A stretch of DNA of 64,000 bases from CBDCFL01 sp965216135. GTDB taxonomy: Bacteria; Pseudomonadota; Alphaproteobacteria; Rhodobacterales; Rhodobacteraceae. Positions 37,339 through 46,527 of the stretch are shown in pieces. The stretch covers positions 372,001 through 436,000 of the forward strand of contig CBDCFL010000023.1 of NCBI GenBank assembly GCA_965216135.1. The letters are read 5' to 3'. The translations under genes were made by a program, and so were the position numbers. The notes beneath the pieces were generated by a model, which was given only the letters and a program-made list of their open reading frames with translations, had not been told where the DNA came from and did not search any database. Within the stretch, counting starts at the first letter, position 1. Each line of letters starts with the position of its first letter.

Positions 37339-38275
37339 TTACCCGGCCACCAATTCCTTATACATTAGCCGCTTACCGACCATCCCGGCAACAACCGATT
37401 GCATCTGGTCGAGCGTGTCGCGCTCGCGGACGCCGTGGCGGCCCGCGAATTCGTCCACATAGCGTTGCAAATGCTTGGGGCTGATCTTGTGGTAGACGCC
37501 CTTGTGAGCGCGCTTCAGAGTGGCCCAGAAGCTTTCGATCCCGTTGGTGTGGGCCCATATCCCGGACGTACTCGCCAACGCTGTGACGCACGCTCTCATG
37601 ATCGAACGGCATGCCCCTGTAAGCGGCGGCATCATCTGTGAAGACGGTCGCGCCATCGGCGGCGCTGTCTGTCACGAACTCCTGTAGGGTCTTCGCGTCG
37701 GTATTCTCGACGACTTTGGCCTTGATTTTGTTGGTCTTGCGATCCTTCGCGCCCACGACGGCGGCCTTGCCGGTGCCGCCCCTGCCAGCCCGGAGTTTCT
37801 TGTTGGAGTGCTTGTTCTTCTCCCTGCCGCCGAAATAGGTCTCGTCGATCTCGACGGGGCCGGCAAAGAGCTTGTCGCCGCCTTCCCACGCCTTGCGGAT
37901 ACGCTGTAGCATAAACCACGCTGTCTTTTGGGGCACGCCAATATCACGATGCAGCTTCATGCTCGATACGCCCTTGAGGGACGTGAGGTGCAGATAGATC
38001 GCGAACACCCACTTGCGAAGCGGGAGTTGAGATTTGCGCATCACGGTGCCAGTCTTGACAGAGAAATAGGCCCCGCAATCGGAGCAACGGTAGGGCATGT
38101 CATTGTGGCTGGCTTCATGGGTTCTGGTGCTGCCGCATTGCGGGCAATAGCGACCATCCGGCCAGATACGGGTCTCAAACCATTGACGGGCGCTTTCCTC
38201 GGTCGGGAACATGTCGCCGAGGGCCATCAGGCTAATGCCCTCGCGGTCAGATTTTCCGGGTGCTTTGTGTGCCAT
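37339..38275 (-). pseudogene. IS1595-type transposase of the large transposon, frameshifted
   Basis: The N-terminal zinc ribbon (CPQCGSTRTHEA...CSDCGAYFSV) and the core PVEIDETYFGGREKNKH and ATVFTDDAAAYRGM are in one frame, from 38275 to about 37560. The end, THTNGIESFWATLKRAHKG-type sequence through VDEFAGRHGVRERD to 37339, is in another. A single-base indel near 37555-37565 explains the break. With this the transposase that mobilised the 5-kb unit is probably inactive here. Confidence 0.83.
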
Positions 38276-38346
38276 GATGCTGATTCTCCCTACCCATCAC
38301 ATATGGGTATTCCGCAGCTTGATTTCAAGGCAGAGTTATAAGTCCC

Positions 38347-38354
38347 TAACAAAA
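38347..38354 (+). repeat. Target-site duplication of the IS1595-type transposon, right
   Basis: TAACAAAA directly after the right terminus of the transposon, matching 7 of 8 bases of the left copy at 33278. Confidence 0.75.
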
Positions 38355-39074
38355 GCCGTCTGCCAGCCGTTCAGCCCATCGACGAGGCTGAGTGCCGCGC
38401 CATGGGTTTCGTCTTCGGTCCCATGTGCAGCGGCCTCGGCACCGAGCCCCAAGAGTTCCGGCATGGCCAAAAGCGGTATCAGTGCCAGCATCGGAATGAC
38501 GGCAATGTCCTGAAACAGCAGCACCGCGAAACTCGATTGCCCGCCGTCCGATTTCATCAGCCCCTTTTCGTTCAGCGTCTGCAGGACAATCGCCGTGGAC
38601 GAAAGCGCGAACACCAGCCCGATCGCCAGCGCAACCGTCCAGACCTGGCCCAGCGCCATCGCTGCTGCCATGACGATCGCCGTGGTGCCCGCCACCTGCG
38701 CGCCGCCCAGACCGAGCAACCGATGACGCATCGCCCATAGCAATTTCGGTTCCAGCTCCAGCCCGACGAGGAACAGCATCATCACGACGCCAAATTCGGC
38801 GAAATGCTGGATCGAGACGACATCCACGCCCAAAAGCACCAGCACCGGGCTGATCACGATGCCGGCAATCAGATAACCAAGCACCGAACCCAGCCCCAGC
38901 CGCGAGGCAATGGGCACCGAGAACACCCCGGCAATCAGAAATATGAATGCAAGCAGCAAAAAGTCGGTCATCAGATCTCGCCCCGATTAACTTTGCGAAA
39001 GGCCGCAAAGAAACACCCAAGCATGATCCGATACGAGGGGAAGTTCAACTCGCCCGTTTGAAGATGATTGCCGG

Positions 39075-40136
39075 TTAGCGCCTGAGCGTGTCGCCAACCT
39101 CCAGCGTCGGCTTCAGAACGATCTTTTGCGGCTCGCTGGTCGTTTCATTCACCCGGTCGGCTATGATGCGCGCGGCCGATTGGCCGATCTGGTGGCGGCA
39201 GGCGTCCATCGTGGCCAGAGCGCGCGGCAAACCGTCCAGCAATTCGACGCCATTGAACCCCGCCAGCCCCAGCTGTCCCGGCACGTCGATCCCGGCCTCA
39301 AGGCAGTAAAGCAGCCCGCCGGCCCCTATCATATCATTGGAATAATAGATAAAATCTATGTCAGGCGTGCGTTCGAGTATAGCTTGCGTTATCTCGCGAC
39401 CCTTGGCCAGCGCCGATCCGCCGGAATAGAATTCCTGATCGGCAATCTCGCGGCCCGACTTGGCCAGTGTCTCGGTGAAGCCTTCAAAGCGTTTGCGCGC
39501 ACGGTGATCAAGCGGCATCTTGGTGCCCAGAAAGGCGATGCGCTCATAACCGGCCTCCACGATCTCGCGCGCCATCTCGCGGCCCGCACGGCGGTGCGAA
39601 ATACCGACCATCGAGTCTATCGGATCGCCGTCGGCATCCATGATCTCGACAATCGGGATGCCTGCACTGCGCAGCATCGCCTTGGACGCGTCGGAATGTT
39701 CCAGCCCGGCGATGATCACGCCTGATGGCCGCCACGACAGCATCTCATAGAGGACCTTTTCCTCGCGCGCGGGCAGATAGTTCGTAACCCCGACAACCGG
39801 TTGCAGCGCGGTTTCGTCCAGCACTTCCGAGATGCCGGTCATCACTTCGGGAAAGACCATGTTCGACAGAGACGGGATGATCACTGCCACCAGATTGACC
39901 CGCTGCGAGGCCAGCGCACCGGCGATCTTGTTGGGCACATAGCCCAGCGTCTTGGCAGCCTTTAAAACCTTGGCCCGCGTCGCCTCAGACACATCGCCGC
40001 GATTGCGCAACACCCGGCTGACGGTCATCTCGCTGACGCCGGAAGCGATTGAAACATCGCGCAGGGTCAGAGGTCGGTGCTGAGAATTCGCAGGACTGGC
40101 AGACAATTTTCGTTCCTTTTTGCCGTTATTGACCAT
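39075..40136 (-). CDS. LacI-family transcriptional regulator
   Basis: A 353-residue repressor. The N-terminal helix-turn-helix is LTLRDVSIASGVSEMTVSRVL with the hinge helix KIAGALASQR; a periplasmic-binding-protein-like effector domain follows (LVAVIIPSLSNMVFPEVMTG). It resembles the GntR/gluconate subgroup, but the ligand is not readable. The start is set at ATG 40136 (MVNNGKKERK). The nearest same-strand gene is the antiporter pseudogene, which need not be its target. Confidence 0.9.
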   Translation of the reverse strand: MVNNGKKERKLSASPANSQHRPLTLRDVSIASGVSEMTVSRVLRNRGDVSEATRAKVLKAAKTLGYVPNKIAGALASQRVNLVAVIIPSLSNMVFPEVMTGISEVLDETALQPVVGVTNYLPAREEKVLYEMLSWRPSGVIIAGLEHSDASKAMLRSAGIPIVEIMDADGDPIDSMVGISHRRAGREMAREIVEAGYERIAFLGTKMPLDHRARKRFEGFTETLAKSGREIADQEFYSGGSALAKGREITQAILERTPDIDFIYYSNDMIGAGGLLYCLEAGIDVPGQLGLAGFNGVELLDGLPRALATMDACRHQIGQSAARIIADRVNETTSEPQKIVLKPTLEVGDTLRR

Positions 40137-40271
40137 CGCCCAAAAACATAGCCTGTTCAAGCGCTCCAAACGACCGCCTCAGATTTCCCGTCGCCTTGCG
40201 AATTGTTTTCTCGGTCCGATACCGCAGGGGTTGATCACGCCCGCTCCGCGGCGGCATATGGAACCGCACGC

Positions 40272-40348
40272 GACCCCGTGGCTCAACTGGATAGAGCAGC
40301 CCCCTCCTAAGGGGCAGGTTGCAGGTTCGAATCCTGCCGGGGTCGCCA
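40272..40348 (+). tRNA. tRNA-Arg (anticodon CCT)
   Basis: Cloverleaf: acceptor GACCCCG with CGGGGTC, D arm GCTC...GAGC, anticodon stem GCCCC with GGGGC around CTCCTAA (anticodon CCT), T arm GCAGG-TTCGAAT-CCTGC, and an encoded CCA at 40346-40348. It reads AGG codons. Confidence 0.95.
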
Positions 40349-40546
40349 GCAAGTCCGATACAGGTTGCGAAATCGCCAGTGCTATTAAGAACGTCGCCGG
40401 ATTGGCAACAAATGACATGCAGGTTTTTGAGATAGCTGATTTTGTATATTAGAAACTAGGTGGTTTTTTGAGATTGCGCTTGCCATTCTACGCGATATTT
40501 GACATATGCGTATCCATATCTCAAATACAGGCGAGCTTTCTGAGGC

Positions 40547-41683
40547 ATGCATATTCACGAATATCAGTCAGGCGGCTACGAGGACCGCCGCGAATATCGA
40601 GAATTCCTGCCGTCACTGGTCAGGCATGAATGGCTCAACGCAGATCCACAACTCGTCGAACTTCTTGGACAAGCCGATAGGGCGTTGGGTAGGCTAAATG
40701 CGTTCGCTGAACTCATACCGGATATTGACTACTTCATCACGATGCATGTGGCCAAGGAAGCAACCCAATCCAGTCGCATCGAAGGAACACAGACCAATAT
40801 TGAAGACGCATTCAAGCGCGCAGACGACCTGAAACCCGAAGAACGTGACGACTGGGCAGAAGTCCAGAATTATGTCAGGGCGATCAATTTTTCGATTGCG
40901 TCTTTGGCCACCCTTCCTTTTTCTAACCGGCTCTTGAGACAGACCCACGCCATCCTGATGGAAGGCGTGCGCGGTGAAAACAAAATGCCCGGAGAGTTTC
41001 GGATCAGCCAGAATTGGATCGGCGTCAGTCTGAAGAATGCGGTGTTCGTACCGCCCCACCATGACCACGTACCTGATTTAATGAGCGATCTGGAAAAGTT
41101 TCTGCATGACGACGAATTTCGTGTTCACCCGCTCTTGAAGATTGCCATAGCGCATTACCAGTTTGAAACTATCCACCCGTTTCTTGATGGGAATGGTCGA
41201 GTTGGTCGCTTGATGATTTCACTATTTCTGGCGTCGAATGGGTTGTTGGAAAAACCGGCCCTTTATCTCTCGGATTATTTTGAGAGAAACAAAACAGCCT
41301 ATGTCGATCATCTGATGGCTGTTCGGCGAGGCAACCACTTGATGCAATGGCTTGTGTTCTTTCTGCACGGCGTCGAAGAAACAGCCCGCGCATCTGCCGA
41401 TGTGTTTCGGCAAATTCTGGCGCTACGAGCACGCTTGGACGCAGAGGTTCTGCCCAGATTCAGCACTCGCAGACAGAACAACGCTCAGCGACTTGTCCAA
41501 TATCTGTATGCTCAACCAGTGGTGGATGTGAAAGCAGTGACCAAATTGATCGATGGAAATGCAAATACTGCGTCATCGTTGATCACGGATTTTGTCCGGT
41601 ATGGAGTTCTTTCGGAAATCACCGGGCAAAGAAGAAACCGCCTGTTCGTATTCCAAGAATATGTTTCACTATTCAAAGAATAG
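40547..41683 (+). CDS. Fic-family protein with N-terminal inhibitory motif
   Basis: A 378-residue Fic/DOC protein. The active-site motif HPFLDGNGRVGR begins at about His210 and is intact for AMP transfer. The autoinhibitory motif SSRIEG (residues 75-80; S/TxxxE/N-type) lies N-terminal to the core, as in class II Fic proteins, and a winged-helix-like domain follows the core. It may AMPylate a host target or act as a toxin kept off by its own helix. It starts 200 bp after tRNA-Arg, with lower GC than its neighbours, and has no antitoxin-like partner. Confidence 0.88.
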   Translation: MHIHEYQSGGYEDRREYREFLPSLVRHEWLNADPQLVELLGQADRALGRLNAFAELIPDIDYFITMHVAKEATQSSRIEGTQTNIEDAFKRADDLKPEERDDWAEVQNYVRAINFSIASLATLPFSNRLLRQTHAILMEGVRGENKMPGEFRISQNWIGVSLKNAVFVPPHHDHVPDLMSDLEKFLHDDEFRVHPLLKIAIAHYQFETIHPFLDGNGRVGRLMISLFLASNGLLEKPALYLSDYFERNKTAYVDHLMAVRRGNHLMQWLVFFLHGVEETARASADVFRQILALRARLDAEVLPRFSTRRQNNAQRLVQYLYAQPVVDVKAVTKLIDGNANTASSLITDFVRYGVLSEITGQRRNRLFVFQEYVSLFKE

Positions 41684-41836
41684 TTGGCCTCAACAAACAA
41701 AATCTCGGCTGTGCCCGGCGCAGGCTGACACCTACGCAATCGCCTTTTGCCGCAAAATGTCCGGCGTCAGGCTTGCCATTTCCGGGCCAATGACCCCTTA
41801 TCGGCTAATTAAAACCGAACTGCCTAGGAGGCCCAA

Positions 41837-42751
41837 ATGAAATTTCGATCAACCCTATCCGTTCTGGCCATCTGCGCCGCCGCACCGGCGCTGGCCGATT
41901 GCGAAAATGTCATCTTCTCCGATGTCGGCTGGACCGACATCACCGCCACAACCGCGACCACCACCATCGTGTTGGAGGCGCTGGGCTATGAAACCGACAT
42001 CAAGGTCTTGTCCGTGCCGGTGACCTACATCTCGCTTGAACAGGGCGACGTTGATGTCTTCTTGGGCAACTGGATGCCGACAATGGAAGGCGACATCGCG
42101 CCTTATCGCGAGGCCGGAACGGTAGACACCGTTGGCGATAACCTGAACGGCACCGCCTATACGCTGGCCACCAACGCTGCGGGCGCAGCGCTTGGGATTG
42201 CCACTTTCGCCGACATCGGACCGAATGCTGATGCCTTGGAGGGCAAAATCTTTGGTATCGAGGCCGGCAACGACGGCAACCGCATCGTCATGGACCTGAT
42301 CAACGCCGATACGTTCGGCATGGGCGCGGTCGAGATGATCGAAAGCTCTGAACAAGGCATGCTGGCGCAGGTTGAACGCGCTTCGAAAAAGGATGAACCG
42401 GTGGTTTTCCTTGGCTGGGCGCCGCACCCAATGAATTCCAACTTCAAGGTCACCTATCTGACCGGTGGCGAAGAATGGTTTGGTGCTGAGGGCGATGTCT
42501 ATACCAACACCCGCGCAGGCTATGTCGATGAATGCCCCAACGTGGGTAAGTTCCTGCAGAACCTACAGTTCACGCTGGCCATGGAAAACGAGATCATGGG
42601 CGCGATCCTGGACGGTGGCGAGGATGCGACCGATGCCGCGACCGCATGGCTGAAAGCCAACGTAGACACACTTGGCCCGTGGCTGGACGGGGTGACAACA
42701 TTGGACGGCGGCGATGCGATGGCCGCGGTCTCGGGCGCGCTTGGCCTCTGA
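41837..42751 (+). CDS. choX: Choline ABC transporter, periplasmic binding protein
   Basis: A 304-residue OpuAC-family binding protein with a signal peptide (MKFRSTLSVLAICAAAPALA). Segments typical of ChoX include VIFSDVGWTDITATT, VFLGNWMPTMEGD and VFLGWAPHPMN, which contribute the aromatic box for the quaternary amine. A good ribosome site (TAGGAGG) precedes ATG 41837. The first gene of choXWV, separated from choW by a hairpin. Confidence 0.9.
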   Translation: MKFRSTLSVLAICAAAPALADCENVIFSDVGWTDITATTATTTIVLEALGYETDIKVLSVPVTYISLEQGDVDVFLGNWMPTMEGDIAPYREAGTVDTVGDNLNGTAYTLATNAAGAALGIATFADIGPNADALEGKIFGIEAGNDGNRIVMDLINADTFGMGAVEMIESSEQGMLAQVERASKKDEPVVFLGWAPHPMNSNFKVTYLTGGEEWFGAEGDVYTNTRAGYVDECPNVGKFLQNLQFTLAMENEIMGAILDGGEDATDAATAWLKANVDTLGPWLDGVTTLDGGDAMAAVSGALGL

Positions 42752-42760
42752 CAATTTCTG

Positions 42761-42790
42761 AAAGGCCCCGGCATTGTCGGGGCCTTTTCA
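42761..42790 (+). terminator. Hairpin between choX and choW
   Basis: AAAGGCCCCG and CGGGGCCTTT form a perfect 10-bp stem with loop GCATTGT, followed by TCATTT. Probably an attenuating terminator that keeps binding-protein expression above that of the permease. Confidence 0.8.
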
Positions 42791-42840
42791 TTTCACTAGA
42801 CATGTGACACCGCGCCCTGTCGCGCGGGTCAGGGGGACAT

Positions 42841-43674
42841 GTGGGCTGGCTGACCGACACCAAAATTCCTGTGGGCAAATCCGCCAAGAACGGATTTGAA
42901 TGGCTGCGCGACAATGCCGAATGGTTTTTCGAAGGGTTCGAAGACGGGCTGAGCTGGCTGATCGAGATTGTGCTGATCGTGCTGAATTATCCGAACCCGC
43001 TGATCATTGTCGCCCTATTCGTGGCTCTGACCTGGGCCATCCAACGCAATTGGAGAATTTGTCTGCTGGTGCTGGTCGGGTTCTTGTTCATCCTAAATCA
43101 GGGCTATTGGGAAGAGACCATGGAAAGCCTGACGCTGGTGGCGTTCGCCTGCGCGACCTGCATGGCGATCGGGGTGCCTATTGGCATTGCCGCCGCGCAC
43201 CGGCCGCGGCTTTATGCCGGCATCAGCCCGGTGCTGGACCTGATGCAAACCCTGCCGACTTTTGTCTACCTGATCCCGATGATCGTGTTTTTTGGCATCG
43301 GCATGGTGCCGGGATTGGTGGCGACGGTGATCTTCGTGGTCCCGGCCCCGATACGGCTGACGTATCTGGGCATTCATGCGACGCCAAAGCCGTTGCTGGA
43401 GGCCGCCGAAGCCTTTGGGGCCACCGCGCGCCAAACCCTGTGGAAGGTCGAGCTGCCCTATGCCTTGCCCCAAATCATGGCCGGGCTGAACCAGACGATC
43501 ATGCTAAGCCTGTCGATGGTGGTGATCGCTGCCCTGGTCGGGGCCGACGGGCTGGGCGTGCCGGTGGTGCGCGCACTTAGTCAGGTCAACGCGGCTCTGG
43601 GTTTCGAAAGCGGGCTGGTGATCGTGGTGGTGGCGATCATGCTGGACCGGATGCTGCGGGTGAGCAGGACATGA
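42841..43674 (+). CDS. choW: Choline ABC transporter, permease
   Basis: A 277-residue inner-membrane permease of the ProW/ChoW family. It starts at GTG 42841, preceded by AGGGGGAC. Helices follow WLIEIVLIVLNYPNPL, and the coupling loop is KPLLEAAEAFGATARQTLWKVELPYALPQ in two parts around residue 190. The stop overlaps choV (ATGA). Confidence 0.9.
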   Translation: MGWLTDTKIPVGKSAKNGFEWLRDNAEWFFEGFEDGLSWLIEIVLIVLNYPNPLIIVALFVALTWAIQRNWRICLLVLVGFLFILNQGYWEETMESLTLVAFACATCMAIGVPIGIAAAHRPRLYAGISPVLDLMQTLPTFVYLIPMIVFFGIGMVPGLVATVIFVVPAPIRLTYLGIHATPKPLLEAAEAFGATARQTLWKVELPYALPQIMAGLNQTIMLSLSMVVIAALVGADGLGVPVVRALSQVNAALGFESGLVIVVVAIMLDRMLRVSRT

Positions 43675-44744
43675 GCGCCGTCAATTTTGATAACGTGTCG
43701 ATCGTCTTTGGCGACAAGCCAAAATCCGCCCTGCCATTGATGGACCAGGGCAAGGACCGGGCTGAAGTTCAGCAAGCCACCGGCCAGGTTCTGGGTGTGC
43801 ATGATTGCTCGCTAACAGTCGAAGAAGGCGAAATACTGGTGCTGATGGGTCTGTCGGGGTCCGGTAAGTCAACCCTGCTGCGCGCGGTGAACGGTCTGAA
43901 CCCGCTGGCGCGCGGCGAGGTCAAAGTCAGCGATGGCCAACAATATGTCTCGGTGACCAATGCCAGCGCCAAATCCTTGCGTGAATTGCGCCAGCGCCGG
44001 GTTGCGATGGTGTTTCAGCAGTTTGGTCTGCTGCCGTGGCGCTCGGTGGCGGAAAACGTCGGTCTGGGGCTGGAACTGAGCGGTATGGAGCGCGGCAAAC
44101 GCGAGGCCAAAGTTACCGAGCAATTGGCACTGGTCGGGCTGGCCGACTGGGCCAATCACAAAGTAAGCGAGCTGTCGGGCGGCATGCAGCAACGTGTCGG
44201 GCTGGCCCGCGCATTTGCCACCGACGCGCCGATATTGCTGATGGACGAGCCGTTTTCGGCGCTTGATCCGCTCATTCGCACCCGGCTGCAGAACGAACTG
44301 CTGGACCTGCAGAAAAAACTGAAGCGGACCATCATTTTCGTCAGCCACGATCTGGACGAGGCGTTCAAGCTCGGCAACCGGATCGCGATCATGGAAGGCG
44401 GGCGGATCGTGCAATGCGGCACGCCGCGTGATATTTTCAGTAACCCGGTAAACGAATATGTCGCCGATTTCGTCGCCCATATGAACCCGCTCGGCGTGCT
44501 CTTCGCGCGCGACCTGATGGAACCGGCGGCCGATGCGGTCGGATATGAGGTGCAGGCCGATACCAGTATCGGAGATGTCATGCGCGCGCTGATGGCCGGA
44601 AACCCGACCTTGCTGGTCAAGGACGCCGGCCAGGTCATCGGCAAAATATCGCAAGGCGCCGTCATCCGCGGCCTGCTCGATCCGCAATCGGCGCAGCAAG
44701 ACCTGGGTGATCAGCCGCGTGCGAGCGCTGAAACCGAGGCGTGA
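43671..44744 (+). CDS. choV: Choline ABC transporter, ATP-binding protein
   Basis: A 357-residue ATPase of the ProV/ChoV family. It has Walker A MGLSGSGKST, signature LSGGMQQRVGLARA, Walker B ILLMDEPFSALD and a C-terminal CBS-like regulatory region (MEPAADAVGYEV... onward). The N-terminus contains the short insertion seen in choline/betaine ATPases. It ends choXWV; the sulfatase pseudogene follows 27 bp later. Confidence 0.92.
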   Translation: MSAVNFDNVSIVFGDKPKSALPLMDQGKDRAEVQQATGQVLGVHDCSLTVEEGEILVLMGLSGSGKSTLLRAVNGLNPLARGEVKVSDGQQYVSVTNASAKSLRELRQRRVAMVFQQFGLLPWRSVAENVGLGLELSGMERGKREAKVTEQLALVGLADWANHKVSELSGGMQQRVGLARAFATDAPILLMDEPFSALDPLIRTRLQNELLDLQKKLKRTIIFVSHDLDEAFKLGNRIAIMEGGRIVQCGTPRDIFSNPVNEYVADFVAHMNPLGVLFARDLMEPAADAVGYEVQADTSIGDVMRALMAGNPTLLVKDAGQVIGKISQGAVIRGLLDPQSAQQDLGDQPRASAETEA

Positions 44745-45415
44745 GCGTTCACAAGTGTCGGAACTAGAGCCTTGAACATCCTCTTCATCATGTTTGACCA
44801 GTTGCGGTTTGACTATCTCGGCTGCGCTGGTCACCCGCATCTGAAAACCCCCAATATCGACGCCATCGCATCCAAAAGGCCTGCGTTTCACGCGCGCCTA
44901 TTGCCAGTCGCCTGTCTGCGGGCCGTCGCGGATGAGCTTTTACACTGGCCGCTATGCCTCCAGCCACGGCGCGCAATGGAACAATTTCCCGCTGAGGGTC
45001 GGGGAGTTGACCATGGGCGATCATCTGCGCGAAGCGGGCATGGATTGCTGGCTGATCGGCAAGACCCATATGAAAGCGGACGCCAAAGGGTTGGAGCGGC
45101 TCGGTCTCGCCCCGGACACCGTTATCGGAGCGCGGCAGGGCGAATGCGGTTTCGACGTCTGGCTGCGCGATGATGGCCTATGGGCCGCCGGGCCGGACGG
45201 GGCCTATGACACGGCGCCAAGTCCCTACAACGCCTATCTCAAATCACTTGGCTATCCGGGCGAAAACCCCTGGGCTGATTTTGCCAATGCCGGCGATGAT
45301 GACGGCCAGATTGCCTCGGGCTGGTTTTACCAAAACGCTGACAGACCGGCCAATATTGCCGAAGAGCACAGCGAAACGCCGTGGCTGACCGGCGAGGCGA
45401 TCAAGTTCATTGAAC

Positions 45416-46527
45416 CGTGCCTATCCGGTTGTCACCCACACCCACTATATGTAGGGTATGGCGTCGAGTGGCTCGGGAGGCGGACGAAGCGGGGATGGAT
45501 GTTCCGCAGCGCGAAGACCTTTCGTTTCCGCGGTCGCTTCCCGAGTTTCAACGACTTTTCCCGGATGACGCGGCCTGTGCCGCCTACCTGGAGAAGGCGC
45601 GGTGGGGTGACGGGTTCGTCTGCCCCCATTGCCAGACGGCGGCAGAGCCGTTCCGCTTCACCAGCCGGCCCGGCGTCTTGCGCTGTCGAAAGTGCCGCCG
45701 CGACACCGGGCTGACGGCGGGGACGGTCATGGAGCGCTCCCATACGTCGCTGGGCGTATGGTTCTGGGCGGCCTATCTGGTTGCCAGCCAGACGCCCGGC
45801 ATGTCTGCCACACAGTTCCAGCGCCAGGTCGGGCTTTCCCGTTACGAAACCGCCTTTCAGATCCTCCACAAGCTCCGCGCTGGTATGGTTCGGCCGGATC
45901 AGGACCGCATCGGCAGCGAGGCCTGCGACCATGTCGAAGTCGACGAAACCTGGGTCGGCGGCCGCACGCGCGGCAAGGGCCGGGGCGTTCACCACAAGCT
46001 TCTTGTCGCCAGCGCCGTTGAAGTGCGACAGCGCAAGCCGGGAACCAAGCTCGATAAGCGGAAGGGCGGTCGCTACGCCGGACGTGTCCGACTCGCTGTC
46101 GTGCCAGACCGCAGCGCGGAATCGCTCTGCGGCTTTGTCGAGGGCGCCGTTACTTCGGGTGCGTCGGTCATCACCGACGATTGGTCCGGCTATACCAGCC
46201 TCGCCAAGCGCGGCTACAAACACCTCGCCGTCGCCGAGCGAGGCAACTCCCAGGTCGCTGAGGAGTATCTGCCGATCATTCATCTCGTCTTCGCCAACCT
46301 GAAGACGTGGCTGAGTGGCATTCATCACGGCGTGAGCCACCAGCACCTCCAAGCCTACCTCAACGAGTTCACCTTCCGCTTCAACAGGCGGTTCTGCCCG
46401 TTCAACGCCTTCCGGTCCCTGCTCGGAATCGCTGGCGATGTCACCGCTCCCACTTACGCCGAGCTTTACTCGGGCGACTGGGAGCACCCTAGATGTAGTG
46501 GGTGTGGGTGACAACCGGATAGGCACG
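45416..46527 (+). mobile_element. IS1595-family element, type b, copy 2
   Basis: 1,112 bp, same ends as at 36086-37197, with an exact 8-bp target duplication CATTGAAC (45408-45415 and 46528-46535). It is inserted in the sulfatase gene. Confidence 0.94.
45495..46511 (+). CDS. IS1595-family (ISXO2-like) transposase, copy 2
   Basis: About 338 residues and nearly identical to the product of 36102-37118: zinc ribbon CPHCQTAAEPF, core EVDETWVGGRTRGKG and VITDDWSGYTSL. The frame is open from before the start to the terminal repeat. An active copy is plausible. Confidence 0.9.
   Translation: MDVPQREDLSFPRSLPEFQRLFPDDAACAAYLEKARWGDGFVCPHCQTAAEPFRFTSRPGVLRCRKCRRDTGLTAGTVMERSHTSLGVWFWAAYLVASQTPGMSATQFQRQVGLSRYETAFQILHKLRAGMVRPDQDRIGSEACDHVEVDETWVGGRTRGKGRGVHHKLLVASAVEVRQRKPGTKLDKRKGGRYAGRVRLAVVPDRSAESLCGFVEGAVTSGASVITDDWSGYTSLAKRGYKHLAVAERGNSQVAEEYLPIIHLVFANLKTWLSGIHHGVSHQHLQAYLNEFTFRFNRRFCPFNAFRSLLGIAGDVTAPTYAELYSGDWEHPRCSGCG

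Larger units (their letters stand above)
33286..38346 (-). mobile_element. IS1595-type transposon with passenger genes and three nested IS elements
   Basis: A 5,061-bp unit with terminal inverted repeats GGGGCTTATAACCCTGCC (left) and GGGACTTATAACTCTGCC (right, reversed) and an 8-bp target duplication with one mismatch. Its own content is a transposase at the right end (37339-38275, minus), a GIY-YIG protein gene with a structured leader near the left end, and a 73-codon gene on the minus strand. Nested inside are an IS630 type c (33589-34749), an IS5/IS427-type element (35066-35901) and an IS1595 type b element (36086-37197). Without these the unit is about 1.9 kb. Some IS1595 members are known to carry passenger genes. 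Confidence 0.85.
31516..38971 (-). pseudogene. KefB/KefC-like cation/proton antiporter, broken into three pieces
   Basis: A glutathione-regulated-potassium-efflux-type gene (CPA2 antiporter with C-terminal RCK/TrkA-N domain). N-terminal membrane part: 38971 to 38347 (MTDFLLLAFIFLIAG). Middle part with the remaining helices and the nucleotide-binding IIIAGHGRVGGIVNRML motif: 33285 to about 32404. C-terminal tail: about 31913 to 31516. Two events separate them: a 5.06-kb IS1595-type transposon (33286-38346) and an IS630 remnant (about 31920-32403). Removing the transposon and one 8-bp duplication rejoins the frame exactly (GWQTAFV to TLGARA). The reconstructed length, about 630 residues, suits the family. 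As it stands it is inactive. Confidence 0.9.

Noticed and set aside
40547..41683. A Fic toxin-antitoxin module
   Set aside because: The inhibitory motif is within the same protein and no small partner gene is adjacent.
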